Source of the DNA: Erodium maritimum
Taxonomy: Eukaryota; Streptophyta; Magnoliopsida; Geraniales; Geraniaceae
Reading direction: 5' to 3'
Assembly: GCA_963921825.1 (NCBI GenBank)
Contig: OY997596.1
Span: 34,029,932-34,093,931, forward strand
Length of the DNA stretch: 64,000 nucleotides
The notes under the pieces are model-generated. The model saw nothing but the letters and a program-made list of their open reading frames with translations, made no database searches and was not told the origin of the DNA. Made by a program: the position numbers and the translations under genes. Positions 23,191 to 34,798 of the stretch are shown piece by piece (position 1 is the stretch's first letter; every line of letters begins with the position of its first letter).

Positions 23191-24540
23191 TTTTTTTTTT
23201 GAAACGGGAAAGAAGTTGTATTACGATCTCATCATGGTTACAAAGAGGGGCCTAACAGTCCCGGACACCAGCTTTTGTCCCGATCAGCCGTGGCCCATCG
23301 GGCGCACATGGTTCCATACATATAGTCTGCTTTTTTTCGCAGATCCGAACTCAAGAGTTCCTCGATCCAACGTTTCGAAAAGTAAATAAGTAACAGAACA
23401 TAAACTATCTAGCCAAAACATTATTCGTCCTAAACCAAATAAACGGAAATGAAAGATAGCCTGTGTTGTGGATTCACCGAGACTTCCCGGCTTTAGATGT
23501 CCCAAGTCTGTGGGTATAGGCCCCTGACGATCCTTCCCACCCCGCCCTGGGGGATCATTCATCCCCCGGGGGATTGTAGCCCCCCGGGATGACTTCCCGT
23601 TCCTGCACTTGCTCGGTGTTGGTTGGCATCGCCTTGGACTCCGGCTTATGACCCGTCTTAATCACCCTGGGTCTTGGTCCAACGGTAGTGGTGAATCGCA
23701 GGATTCCCCAGCGGGCCAAGGTGCAGTCCTTCAGGTCTCCCAATCTCGGATCAGGTATCTTCCACTTTGCCCCGATCTTCAGGTGTGATTTTGGGCTTGG
23801 GACTTCCTCTCCATGGCGTTTGGCTATCGTTGGAGTCGGGACCAAAACCCTAACGGTAGTACTCCGAGTACCATTGGTTGCATGTCTCCTACTATTCGCG
23901 AACCTCATAGGGTTTGCTTGCCTCGTGGAGTAAGGAGTCATTCGAGGGTGTAGCCCGAACCCCGAGTTAGCATACCCTGGCTGGTAAGCCGATGACCAGG
24001 AGAAACAGTGCACCGGATCCCATTGGTAGGCCGGGATCGCGGTGTGCGTTGGATAGGGGACGGGGGCCAGGCCCTGATACAGGGACTCCTGTCGACGGAT
24101 TCCCTGGTCCCAATCCGGTAGGGGTGGCGGTTGCAGTGACTGGTGGCGAGAGGCCGGGCGGGCTCCGGCATGGGTCGGCTCCAGGGAGGCGGGTGCAACC
24201 ACGTCAGATCGTGGCTCGCATCATGCATGGACCAGCCCTGGTTATGCAGGATCAAAGTGGGGTTGGGGTGGTCGATCATGAAGGGGAGAAGGTGGCCGGT
24301 TATGACGGGGCGAGGATGGGGGGGAATGGTCGGCGACCATGATGCCCTAAGGGGAGGGTCATCTTGATGGCGGCGTGAGATGGGTAGAACCATGGTGCTG
24401 GTACGGAGGGATGAGCGACGAGGAAGAAAAGGCTGCAGACGATGAAGGACGGACAGTGGCTGGCGGAGGGTCGGTGGTCAGCGACGACTGCGGCTGCTAC
24501 TGTAAACCCTAAGTAGGGTAGAAAAAATGAAAGCACGCCG
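23191..24540 (-). mobile_element. LINE-derived non-autonomous retroelement
   Basis: A ten-T run at 23191-23200 is the poly(A) of a minus-strand copy. Its 3' end shares GAACTCTTGAGTT, then GATCTGCG and AAAAAGCAGACT, and a CCGTTTCAAAAA-type tail with the plus-strand element at 38238-39351. The 5' part has a CTAGGGTTT-like leader near 24510 and overlapping open proline-rich frames (23555-24202 and 23938-24393). There is no reverse transcriptase. The right border lies only about 190 bp before the start codon of the J-protein gene and is approximate. No target duplication was found. Confidence 0.6.
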
Positions 24541-24734
24541 GTAGAAGTTTACATTGGCAGTTGAAATCCAATATGAAAATCCAAGACGACAAGAAGGTCC
24601 ACTGACACTATCGTGTTTCGTAGCGCACCCAAAACCGACCCAAATTCCTCGCTCCTACTAGTTTCGTTTTATCTCCTCTTCCCTTCCAAAAATCTCCCAT
24701 TTCTTAGATTCGATTGATCGGAATTGGTGTTTAG

Positions 24735-27700
24735 ATGGTGAAGGAGACCGAATACTACGACGTGCTCGGCGTCAGCCCCGCCGCTACGGAGGCGGAGATC
24801 AAAAAAGCATACTACATTAAGGTAATCGCAGCGCCGTCCTTTTCTTCTACACCTAATTTGTACTGATCTGACCTTGATTACATCTCGAATTGTGTTTCTG
24901 AGGATGTAAATGTTGCAAAATTAGTTGATACGAGTGGAAACTTTGATTTCTGGATCTGTCGAACTATATTGATCAGAGGACAAGTTTGAGTCCTAGCTTA
25001 GAGTGGCGTTAGATCTGTTGATTGCTTGTTTTGTTGTTTATCCTGTGGGAATCTAGTGGCGTCACACTCACTATGTGCATAGTTGACCATGAATGCTCCT
25101 CCTCGTTACAGGTATTGAGCTAAGGTATGAGGACCCCCGTACTGGCGCACAAGCTTAGAACAAGTAGTATATTCCAAACTCTTAACAAACATCAATAATC
25201 AATGAGAGAAATAGATGTATACTATCTAAACTAGTAACAAGCACTAATTACCTTTAGGACGGATTTTCACTTACCCGACTCAGTGGTTATGCTCCATCCA
25301 GAACTCGGGGGAGTTCATGTTCACCGAGCACTCCACGACGGGGAGTTTGACCGAATTTTAGAACACTGGCCCAATCTAATGCATATTCAAAAACATCATT
25401 CTACACTTAATAATGATGCATACTAGAAATTTGAAACTAAATTAGGTGTGGAAACCCAATTAAATCCCAAATGATTAGTAGAACTTCTAGCTTCCCCCTA
25501 TGACTTCTTTGTTGGCAAGGAGAGGTGAAAGAGATACGGAAAAAATCTAACTTGATGGCTAAAAATGGAAAAGGGGGGTTTTAATAGGAAGCATACAAAT
25601 TAGGTCTTTCACTCTTCTTTTTTTCCGATTTTCATCTCTGCTCATTCTTGACCCAACCGATAGGTCTCTCTTAGTCAGATAGACAGATCTTTAGAGCGGC
25701 GTTCTGTAAATCTTATCAAGTGTTGCAACTTATTTTAGTAGTGTTCTTGCATTTCGATCACACATCTGTACATATCTGTTATAAGCACTTGCGCACACAT
25801 CAATTGGGGTTAAGTACTTGGATCCTTGCGCAAGGTTCAGGTTCTAGCCTAGTAGGCAGCAGTATTGCTGAAAAAAGGATGTAATAAGGACCTAGAGCTT
25901 TGATCTGTTTCTTGACCAATGATCTCCCATGTTGCTTATCCATAAGAATGATATGGGATGAAAATAATTACCTAGAAATGTATACTTTCATAATGAATGT
26001 CCTGTCGTTTTGAAAAGGCACCAGTGTACTTCCTTGCCAAAATATTATGATTATTTATAAAATTATATCCTCTGTCAAGCCATGCGGCTTTACAACATAG
26101 CAAGTACTAGCAAGGTTGAATCCTCTAGGTTTTGCAAATTATTTGTTGCTATTGATATTCCTTCTTAAGAGTACTAGTGCAGATTGGGGTTTCGGTTTAT
26201 CCTACTAATCATTTTTCTTTGTGGTTTGCAGGCACGAAAGGTTCATCCAGATAAGAATCCAAATGATCCGCTAGCAGCACAAAATTTTCAGGCAAGACTT
26301 ATGAGAAGTATTTAGCTCTATTTTTTAAGTAATGGATTGTTCAATGAAAATTATCATAACAGTATCAGTCATGACATGAAGCTTATATCTAATTAGCGAA
26401 GTTGCACTTAGACTATATTCTCACATGTGAAGGACATGCATGAGGCTCCTAGTGTTGCTTATTTCTGAGAACGAATAAGCAGCAGGGAACTTGCACTAAT
26501 GAAGCGAGCCTTAGTAAAGCATTTTTAAATTATGTGTAGTGCTATGGTGTTGCATTCTTCATTTTGTTTGTTAAGCGTGGAGAATTTTTGGGACTTCAAA
26601 TTTTTTAGATTTATTATAGTTGTTTATATTTTTTGTTCAGGTTTTGGGTGAGGCCTACCAAGTACTGAGTGATCCTAACCAACGACAAGCATATGATGCT
26701 TATGGGAAATCAGGAATCTCAACGTTAGTTTTGTGTCCTTGATGTTCAATTAATAAATTTCAAGATTATTATTGTTTAGCTCCTTCACCCTTACTCCTTA
26801 GGCTTTAGGTTTTTTCAGAAGCTGGCAAAGTACTTACTCAGTATTACTGTCTTTTATATATTTCATATACTTACCTTCGTTTGCAGTGAAGCAATTATTG
26901 ATCCAGCAGCAATATTTGCAATGCTTTTTGGTAGCGAACTTTTTGAGGAATATATTGGCCAGCTTGCTATGGCATCGATGGCTTCCCTTGACATTTTTAC
27001 AGAAGGGGAACAGTTCGATGCTAAGAAGTTACAAGAGAAGATGAGGGTAAGTTTACTAAATGCCCCTTGCCAATTAGGTAGATTTTCTTTTTATCACTGA
27101 TAATGTTTTAGATAAGATTTTACATGCTTTTTATACTTAACATCCGAATCATGTTAATTTGGCCTAGGGAGTATAGGCATACAGAAGATAGATGGAACAA
27201 CTTGGGCCAGGCAAGAATCTACTCACTGTGTGGACTGGATACATATCTTGTCCTATTCTTACTTTTGTTTCAGAAAATAACTATTTTTACCATAAGAAAT
27301 CGAATAAACCACTGACAGTCAAATTATATTCATTTTCTGATTGATTTGGCCCCATAACAATTTAGTTAGGCTTGATGTATTATGATTGGAATGTTTAACT
27401 TCCTACAAGTTTGAATACATCCAGGTAATAGCTAGATATGTTTACTGCTGGAGTTGCAGATTTTGCAATGTTACTCTGATTCTCTATCATTTTTGTTTGT
27501 CTGCATACAGTGAAAAATAGATCATTAACTTTTATATTTGATAAAGCATGCTCTTTGAAATTGTATTTTTAATTGTTACAGAAATTCCTTAGAAAACTTC
27601 AATATAATTGGTCTGCATGCCAACAGAATCAGAAGTCATTGTCTTATCTGATATGCTGACTAGCATCTGCTGATTATATTCATGCACGAGAGACACCTAC

Positions 27701-30700
27701 ATATTATAAGGAATGCCAAATTAATCTTTTCCATTTCCTTGAATCCCACTTTTTTGCTCTTTCTTTTATTAGTGTCTCATTTTTTTATTAAATAATGGGC
27801 TAATTGCTAAAAGTTACCCTTATGTATTGGTCATGTGCTAAAAACTACCCTAAGATATGGTAACTTGACAAAATTTAGGCCAAACTTTCGACCCTCTTGC
27901 TTTATTGTTCAATCCTTAAAGCATGTAAATGACCTGTGACCAATTCATAAGGCATGTAAATGATCTGTGACCAAAAGATAGTGTATCTTGTTGGTCACTT
28001 TTAGCCTTAGGCTAGTTTTCAGCACGTGACCAATACATAAGTTTAACTTTTGATAATTAACCCTTAAATAATTTCCTTATTTCCAATGTGCAACTTGATT
28101 GATTTACAAATATATGTAGAACATCCTATTATAGCAATATAAGGTAATCTATCATTCATTTGCATGAAACCTGTTTTTTTGCTCTTTCTCCATTGCTCTT
28201 CAATCTTCATGTGAAATGCTTTATTCAGTTTCCTGTTTTGTTTGAAAGATCATGTACTGTACAGTAAGTTAAGGTTAGAAAATTTTCACAAGCCACACAT
28301 TGCTGAAAAAGCTTCTTTTGTAATTGTAGGTTGTCCAGAAGGAAAGAGAAGAAAAACTTGCTGAAATTCTGAAAAATCGACTCAACTTATATGTACAAGA
28401 AAATAAAGAAGAATTTGTACGACTTGCTAAAGATGAAGTTAAACGTCTCTCAGATGCAGGTAATGTAGCTTGTTTGAAATAGAATGCTATGTGCCTTGAT
28501 ATAAAAAGGCATAGTAATTTTAGGAGAAACAGTAGAAGTGATCCTTTTTTTTGTTCTCAGATCTTTCTTTGAGTAGCAATTTCAATGTCATATTCTAAAG
28601 CCAGATCTTTTTTTCCTGATTTTTTTTAAATGGAAAATTGCAAGTGGATAATTATCACAAGGGATAATTGTCAAAACATGCACTAATGTTTCGTCCACAA
28701 ACGAAATAGTGCACAATGTTTTGTCCACGTCGTCTGGCTACCCTTATGAATCATCCACGCACTTCTGTTAGAAAAATTAACGGAATATTCCATTTCTGTT
28801 ATACATGTGCAGTTAAAGTATAACTGAAATGACCATTTTACCCTTATCGTGAATCTTTTGACTTTTCCTTTTGACTTTTGCATGAGACATTACCATTCTA
28901 CCCTTTCTAATAAAAAACAAATTAAAAAATAAATAAATAGACAAATAAATTAATTTTTTTTATAAAATCAGTTTTTTTATAAATTCAGTTTTTATTTATA
29001 AAAATTATTTTTATTTTAAAAAATTCAGATTTTAATTTAAAAAAATACATAGAAATCAGTTTTTTTTATAAATTATTTTTATTTTCAAAAATTCTGTTTT
29101 TATTTTTATAAATTCATTTTTTATTTATAAAAATTATTTTTATTTTCAAAAATTCAGATTTTAATTTAATTTTTTTAAAAAAACAGATTTTATTTTAAAA
29201 AATTAAAACTTAATTTAAAAAATCTGTTTATATATAATTTAATTTATTTATTTTTATTTTCGTGCTTATTATTTGAAAAAATATATTTTTTTTCATCTTT
29301 TCATTATTGTTCAATCAATCCATATTCATTATTATTTGAAAAAATAATATTTTTTTGAAAAAAATCTGATTTTTATTAAAGTTTGAAAATAAAAACTAAA
29401 TTTATATAAAAAACTGAATTTATAAAAAAAAACTGAAATTTTGAAAATAATAATAATTTTCATAAAAAAAATAATTTATAAAAATAAAAGCATAATAAAA
29501 ATATTAATCAAATTTAAAAAAAAAACTGATTTTTTGTATTTTTTTTTAAAACTCTGATTTTTATTTATTTTTTAAATTAAAATATGAATTTTTGAATTTC
29601 AAACCAAAAGGGCAAAAGTGAGGGTATATCAGTCTTTTAACTCATTCTTATTTTTGAATTTCAAACCAAAAGGGCGAAATTGTCAATTCAGGTTCTGCTG
29701 TTACACTTTTCTAACAGAAGTGCGCGGACGATTCATAAGGGTAGCCAGACGACGTGGACAAAACATTATGCACTATTTCGTTTGTGGACGAAACATTAGT
29801 GCATGTTTTGATAATTATCCCTTATCACAAAATTCAATCAATTATTGGATTCAAGTTTGAACAGGAATGTTCTTTTGACAAAAATGATCTTACAAAAAAT
29901 AAATAAGAGCATTCACAAATATTCACAGCATATGCGTCTAAAAAAGCCCTCTTAGAGGGTAGGCCATATCATCATTGGTTCTTTTGGACTAAAGTTTATT
30001 GCCAATGTAGACGGGTTATTGTAGTTTAGATACCATGACCATTTAACTGTTTCCCTGTTTCTTCAATTGTTTTTGAATGTACATTATATTGTTATAAATG
30101 TCTTTGAGCACTGGCTCTGGTGGGTAAAAGACTGGATTTTGGTTAGCTCTTAATGTTTACTTATATATTGTGTTTATGTGATGCAATTGCTTGTATTTTA
30201 AATATATATTTTCTCTATTTCCGCAGCTTATGGAGTTGATATGTTGAATACAATTGGCTATATATATGTAAGACAGGCTGCTAAAGAACTTGGGAAGAAG
30301 GCCATGTATTTGGGTGTACCGTTTGTTGCTGAGTGGTTTAGGAACAAGGGACACTTCATTAAATCTCAAGTAACAGCGGCAACAGGTTAGGAGACAATGC
30401 TGGCTTCCATGACTGTTTGGGCTTGTTATTATCAAGTTTGAGCCGTATTCAAATTGAACCTTTCAAACCTCGTGAACCATCTTGTTTAGAATTAAACTAA
30501 AAATATTTTTTCTGTAAAATCAAAATAATTTTTTCGGGCCCAGTTGAAATCTTGACATTACGCTCAATAAGGAGTAAGTATTTTTTTGCTTGTGCAATGA
30601 TTGTACTGGAGAAAATTATAAATATTTGCACAGAAGGAAATATTTTTTGTATATTAACGGGTCTTGGTGGTGCTAGGGGCAATTGCTTTGATCCAGCTGC

Positions 30701-32530
30701 AAGAGGACATGAAAAAGCAGCTCAGTGCAGAAGGGAATTATACGGAGGAAGAACTAGAAGAGTACATGCTGTCTCACAAGAAGTTGATGACTGATTCCCT
30801 TTGGAAGCTGAATGTAGCTGATATAGAAGCCACACTTTCTCGTGTTTGTCAGATGGTTGGTGTTCTACTGCATAGTCAATTTCAGCAGATCATAACTGTA
30901 GGCAAGAATCTAATACATGTTTAGTTATAACCTATTCGTGGCCTAATTCAGGTTCTTCAAGATGGCAATGCCAAGAAAGAGGAGCTGCGTGCTCGAGCCA
31001 AGGGGTTAAAAACTCTTGGTAAAATATTTCAGGTATTGTTTGGATGTCCTATTCCTCCATTCACAGATGTGTGTGATTTTAATTGAAAATAAATAAATCT
31101 GTCCACTAATTCTTCATATTTTTCCATTAATCATGAGTACAGAGTGTTAAATCTGGCAACGAAACCATGGTTGATCCTGTGCTTGAACAACCAATGCATA
31201 AACTGAATGGAGTCCAAGCAAGCAGTGATACTTTTATTCCATCAACAGAACCTTCAAAATCTCCAGAGCCGTCTTATGATCCATGCCAATCACAGGTACC
31301 AGCTTTTCCTTGATCATAAACTCTATTTCTTTGTACACTGCTTAGTTTTATTTTATCATGAGATAGTATCTCAACCTTAACGTTGCTGCCTTGAGAGGCC
31401 ATGGGATTAAGTCTGGAAAACTCCCTCTTTGCAAATCTAGAGGTGAGATGGTGTACATAAATGACTCTTCCTAGACTCCACAAGGGCAGGGGCCTAGCGA
31501 ACAAGGGTGCCCAATATGATAGTATTTCAAAATCGTGATATCACTATATCAGCCAACACATAACAACATAAAGTTTGTCACTAACATTAAATAGTTGTAT
31601 GCTAACTCGGTGCAATATTTTATCAGTGTAACCTTATTTCTTGTCAAATATATGTGTTTTAGGAAGCTAAGATTATAATCTGACGAACAAAAACTTTAGG
31701 GGATAAAAAAGCCAGGCGTTGCACAAATGAAGGTGTGCAAGCATTTGAAATATTGAATGCAACTGCAGTCTTTTTTGTGGAATTAGGGAACAGTCTAAAA
31801 TTCGAGATATGTATTGCGGAATGGGATAATTGTCCAAAACTACCCTAAAGTTTCGTCCACAAACAAGTTGATGCACAAAGTTTTGTCCACGCTTTGTGGG
31901 TGCATTGAAGTTTTGTCCACACTTCGTGGGTGCATTGAAGTTTTGCCCGCGCTTTTGTGGGTGCATTTAAGTTTTGTCCACGCTTTGTGGGTGCATTGAA
32001 GTTTTGTCCACGCTTCTATTCAATCCAGGAAGCACTGCCCAGACCATCATTCTGAACATCCCCTATTACGTCAAAACTAAAAAAGCCGTGGACAAAACTT
32101 CAGGGTAGCCACACAGCGTGGACGGAACTTTGTGCATCAACTCGTTTGTGGGCGAAACTTTAGGGTAGTTTTGGATAATTATCCCTTGCGGAATTTAACA
32201 GAGACTCTCAAGAGTAACAGATTGTCAAGAATAATTACAGGCCAAGGAAGAAGCTTTTGATTGCCCAAGTTTATTAAATCTGAAATTGCATGGTTAAAAA
32301 AGATTAAAATGACAAGGAGAGAGAAGGAAGGATGGGTGTTTGAGTTATGAGATATGTCCTTTTGTTCCTCAGAAACCTAACCTGCCTTATTTTGATAATC
32401 TCCTTTGTGGACATCCTAGAGTCCCTATGTGGAGGCTCCATTTTCAGGTGCTCAGTATAATAGCTTCCCTATGCCAACGGCTCCACCTGGTGCACAAAGA
32501 CAACCTTCAGCGAATAGACTTTCAGGATGA
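24735..32530 (+). CDS. J-domain (DnaJ-X) co-chaperone, 400 residues, 10 exons
   Basis: Exons are 24735-24821, 26232-26291, 26641-26723, 26887-27046, 28330-28459, 30227-30385, 30677-30855, 30952-31032, 31143-31295 and 32420-32530. The phases all agree and the sum is 1203 nt. The protein opens with [15 protein letters not shown]. The J domain spans residues 5-70 and has the HPD tripeptide in exon 2 ([10 protein letters not shown]), which stimulates Hsp70 ATPase. The DnaJ-X domain typical of this class follows (residues about 85-310), and the tail ends [16 protein letters not shown]...RLSG. There is no Gly/Phe or zinc-finger region, so it is a class C (type III) J-protein. It resembles Arabidopsis proteins of the At1g76700/At1g21080 group. 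Intron 2 uses a GC donor. Introns 4, 5 and 9 carry Mutator-type MITEs. The client and cellular site cannot be told from sequence. Confidence 0.93.
27797..28063. mobile_element. Mutator-type MITE in J-protein intron 4
   Basis: The 267-bp element starts GGGCTAATTGCTAAAAG and ends with its imperfect inverse (TTTTGATAATTAACCC). A perfect 9-bp duplication TTAAATAAT lies at 27788-27796 and 28064-28072. There is no coding capacity. Confidence 0.85.
28661..29821. mobile_element. Mutator-type MITE with long inverted repeats, J-protein intron 5
   Basis: The 1161-bp element has inverted repeats over 110 bp long starting GGGATAATTGTCAAAACATG, and a very AT-rich centre. A perfect 9-bp duplication TTATCACAA lies at 28652-28660 and 29822-29830. 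The first 70 bp resemble the element in intron 9. Confidence 0.9.
31375..31540 (+). mobile_element. Au-like SINE in J-protein intron 9
   Basis: A box-B-like stretch (ATGGGATTAAGTCTGGAAA) is followed by a CTCCCTCTTTGCAAAT...GAGGTGAGATGGTGTACATAA...AGACTCCACAAGGGCAGG body. This is the layout of the tRNA-derived Au SINE family of angiosperms. The 5' box A is poorly kept, and the end and any duplication are unclear. Confidence 0.55.
31823..32185. mobile_element. Mutator-type MITE in J-protein intron 9
   Basis: The 363-bp element starts GGGATAATTGTCCAAAACTA and ends with its inverse. A perfect 9-bp duplication TTGCGGAAT lies at 31814-31822 and 32186-32194. At 31880-32014 a roughly 30-bp unit (AGTTTTGTCCACGCTTTGTG, then GGTGCATTGA) is repeated four and a half times. 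The unit is made from the element's own terminal-repeat sequence. Confidence 0.9.
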
Positions 32531-33009
32531 AAGACCAATGCATGTAATATAACACCACCTATCATATGTGATTGACATTGTATTCTCTTTTATTTGTTTG
32601 TGACGGTAGATGATTTTGTACTACCTTCAGGCATGTGTTGAGGTAGTTTTATGCCAAGCATTTATTATACATAGCGGGGTGACGGACAGGTTAGCCAGGT
32701 GACTTTGTCAAATGTGCCAAAACAGTCTAGAAAAGTCAGGAAATATGGACTTTTGATTGTTATATTCAAGGTTCTAAAAAGAGTCTTTTGAGGACTAAGC
32801 GGGGATTAAACGAGAATTAATCGGTTGGCCAACAAGGAAATGGCGCATAGGCGGGGCCTGATCGAGATTATTAGAATACTGGTTATTAAATGTTCCGTAA
32901 CCGTGCATGTATTAGTTGTGTATCGTGATATAACGAGATATTCACGTATGGAATTTATCATTCACAACGCTTTATAACTCTATGAATTTACATATCACAA
33001 TAGTTCTCT
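32531..33009 (+). other. 3' flank of the J-protein gene
   Basis: The 3' UTR probably runs into this stretch. AT-rich DNA at about 32560-32670 is a likely polyadenylation region, though no single signal stands out. From about 32770 there is a GGTTCTAAAAAGAGTC...AGGCGGGGCC pattern that looks like a diverged common plant repeat. No gene was recognised. Confidence 0.4.
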
Positions 33010-33460
33010 CTTTGCTTTTTTTGAGTAAAATGGAGCTCATTTTTATTGCAAATAAAAAAAATGAAAGACATAGTTTTAGATTTTGTAAAATCTGAGACGT
33101 TAATCTTGAAACAGTCAACCTTGTTTTGCATCGCAACTGTAAAATAATGCAGTGAAACACATAAGGCATACAAACGATGATTATTCTAAGTGTAAGCTGA
33201 GGGAATCTGACCTTCTCTGTATGTGCATCCTGCTCCTCTCGTGGCTCAATCCGAAAGTTTCTGGGGAGGTCTTTGTAAAAACAAGAAGTAGTATAAAAAA
33301 ACGGGTCGCTGCTTTTCATCGGCGTCCCGTAGTCATTAAGGGTCGTGTTTGGCACTCCTATGCATCGTCTCTTTGATGCTTTTTTCCAAACCACAATAAA
33401 CTTATGGCCTCCACAACCCATCGAAAGACAGCTTTATAGTAGCACCGATTTTGAACCCTT
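33010..33460 (-). mobile_element. 3' end of a non-LTR retroelement, minus strand
   Basis: Read on the minus strand, it ends TGCAATAAAAATGAGCTCCA followed by TTTTACTCAAAAAAAG, a common plant LINE/retroposon 3' end. A frame open at 32972-33421 has no recognised domain. The 5' border and target duplication were not found. Confidence 0.4.
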
Positions 33461-33470
33461 CAAAAAAAAA

Positions 33471-33650
33471 AAGGACGGCTAGGTCGACCTGAAATCGGGA
33501 GACCTATCAACAAAATCCCATAGGGAGAAGATGACTAAGTCAATCCGAGATCGGGAAACCCACCGACAGCACCCCATGAGGGAGAAGACGATTAGGTCGA
33601 CCTGACATCGGGGAATTTATCGACGGCGTCCCATAGAGGATGAACCAACC
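33471..33650 (+). repeat. Three imperfect repeats of about 61 bp
   Basis: Units follow the pattern ...TAGGTCGACCTGAAATCGGG...CCCATAGGGAGAAG. They are diverged from one another. Function is unknown, and they may belong to the retroelement on the left. Confidence 0.6.
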
Positions 33651-33884
33651 ATGTATGCCGGAAAGAAAGTAAAACAAACTAATGAGCTTAACCTGATCGG
33701 AGAAGGAGAAGGAGAAGAAGAGTCGCCGTCCGAAACGACGACATCAACGATTAGATCAATTACTCTTAACAGAGAGAATCTTCGGAATGTTGCTAATCGT
33801 TAAACAAGGAACTACAATGCTTCTCTCTTAAATGTGATTGTTCGGGTTAACTTTGGCCTCCATATAGATATTGCATGTCTTAAT

Positions 33885-34503
33885 TCTATAAGACATAAGA
33901 GAAAAATGAGAAGAAGCTAGATGTCCATGATTGAAGAAGTTTTTTATTACTGAGTTTATTTTAGTTTTTTTTCTGAATCTTTGTAATTAATTATATGATT
34001 GGTAACTAGACTATAATAATTAATTAAAGAGCGGTGAAACATAATTTCATCGTAACAAAACTAAAATTACATAAACCGAGACGAAGTATATTGGAAAAAT
34101 TCTGATCTTAAACATAAGGGTCTCATGTCATTTCATTTCTCGTTGATGTTGATCTTACTGCTCTTCCGTCATCTCGTATTTGTGAATGGCTTCAAGTTCT
34201 TCGAGCTTCCTGTTTCTATTATCTTGTTTATTCAAGGTTTTCACATGCTTCATGATTGTGAGTTGCTCGATTTTCGTCTGGACGAAGTTAGTCGATTCAT
34301 CGACATCTACTCTTTTTCTATATTTTCCGCCGCATTTTGCCTTTATGGATGGACTTTGGTCAATAAGTAGATCTACTAATCATTTAGGTTAAGACCCCTC
34401 TTGATCAGTGGATAGGTTTTATTGGGACCAGTTGTATAACACAGTGGTGCTCAACCTTGTCTTCTTATCCCATCAATACCCATACTCCCTCCTGTCATGA
34501 CTC
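33885..34503. repeat. Diverged 0.5-0.6 kb direct duplication, copy 1
   Basis: It matches 37281-37800 in order and orientation, through recognisable blocks such as CTGATCTTAAACATAAGGGT, GATGTTG then CTACTCTTCCGT-like, and CAATACCCATACTCC. On the minus strand both copies keep short Glu/Lys-rich frames ending ...LEELEAIHKYEMTEEQ (copy 1) and ...LGELESMDESDITEE (copy 2), as if each held the 3' end of the same unknown gene. Confidence 0.6.
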
Positions 34504-34798
34504 TTAGAGCACGTACAGTGCTAAGTCTTAGGTCACGAATCGCGCCTTGCGATCTTCTATTTAGCGGTTCGTGGGTCGTATGTTGTGGGCCGCGATTTCT
34601 ACGGCCACGAACCGTTAAAAAGCGGGTCGTTGTCATGGCCCGCGACTTGCGACCCGCTATTTCGGTTTGTGGGCTGGCCGCGCGCCAGTCAGTCACCCCG
34701 CGACACGTGACCATCCCGGTTTTTTAAAATACATAAAATCAAATTTAACTAAATAGGATTAGTAAAAAATTATAGTATAAATAGATAATTTTACACTA

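Noticed and set aside
28920-29580. Very AT-rich centre of the intron-5 MITE as a possible origin or matrix-attachment site
   Set aside because: The composition is explained by the MITE interior, and no specific motif was seen.
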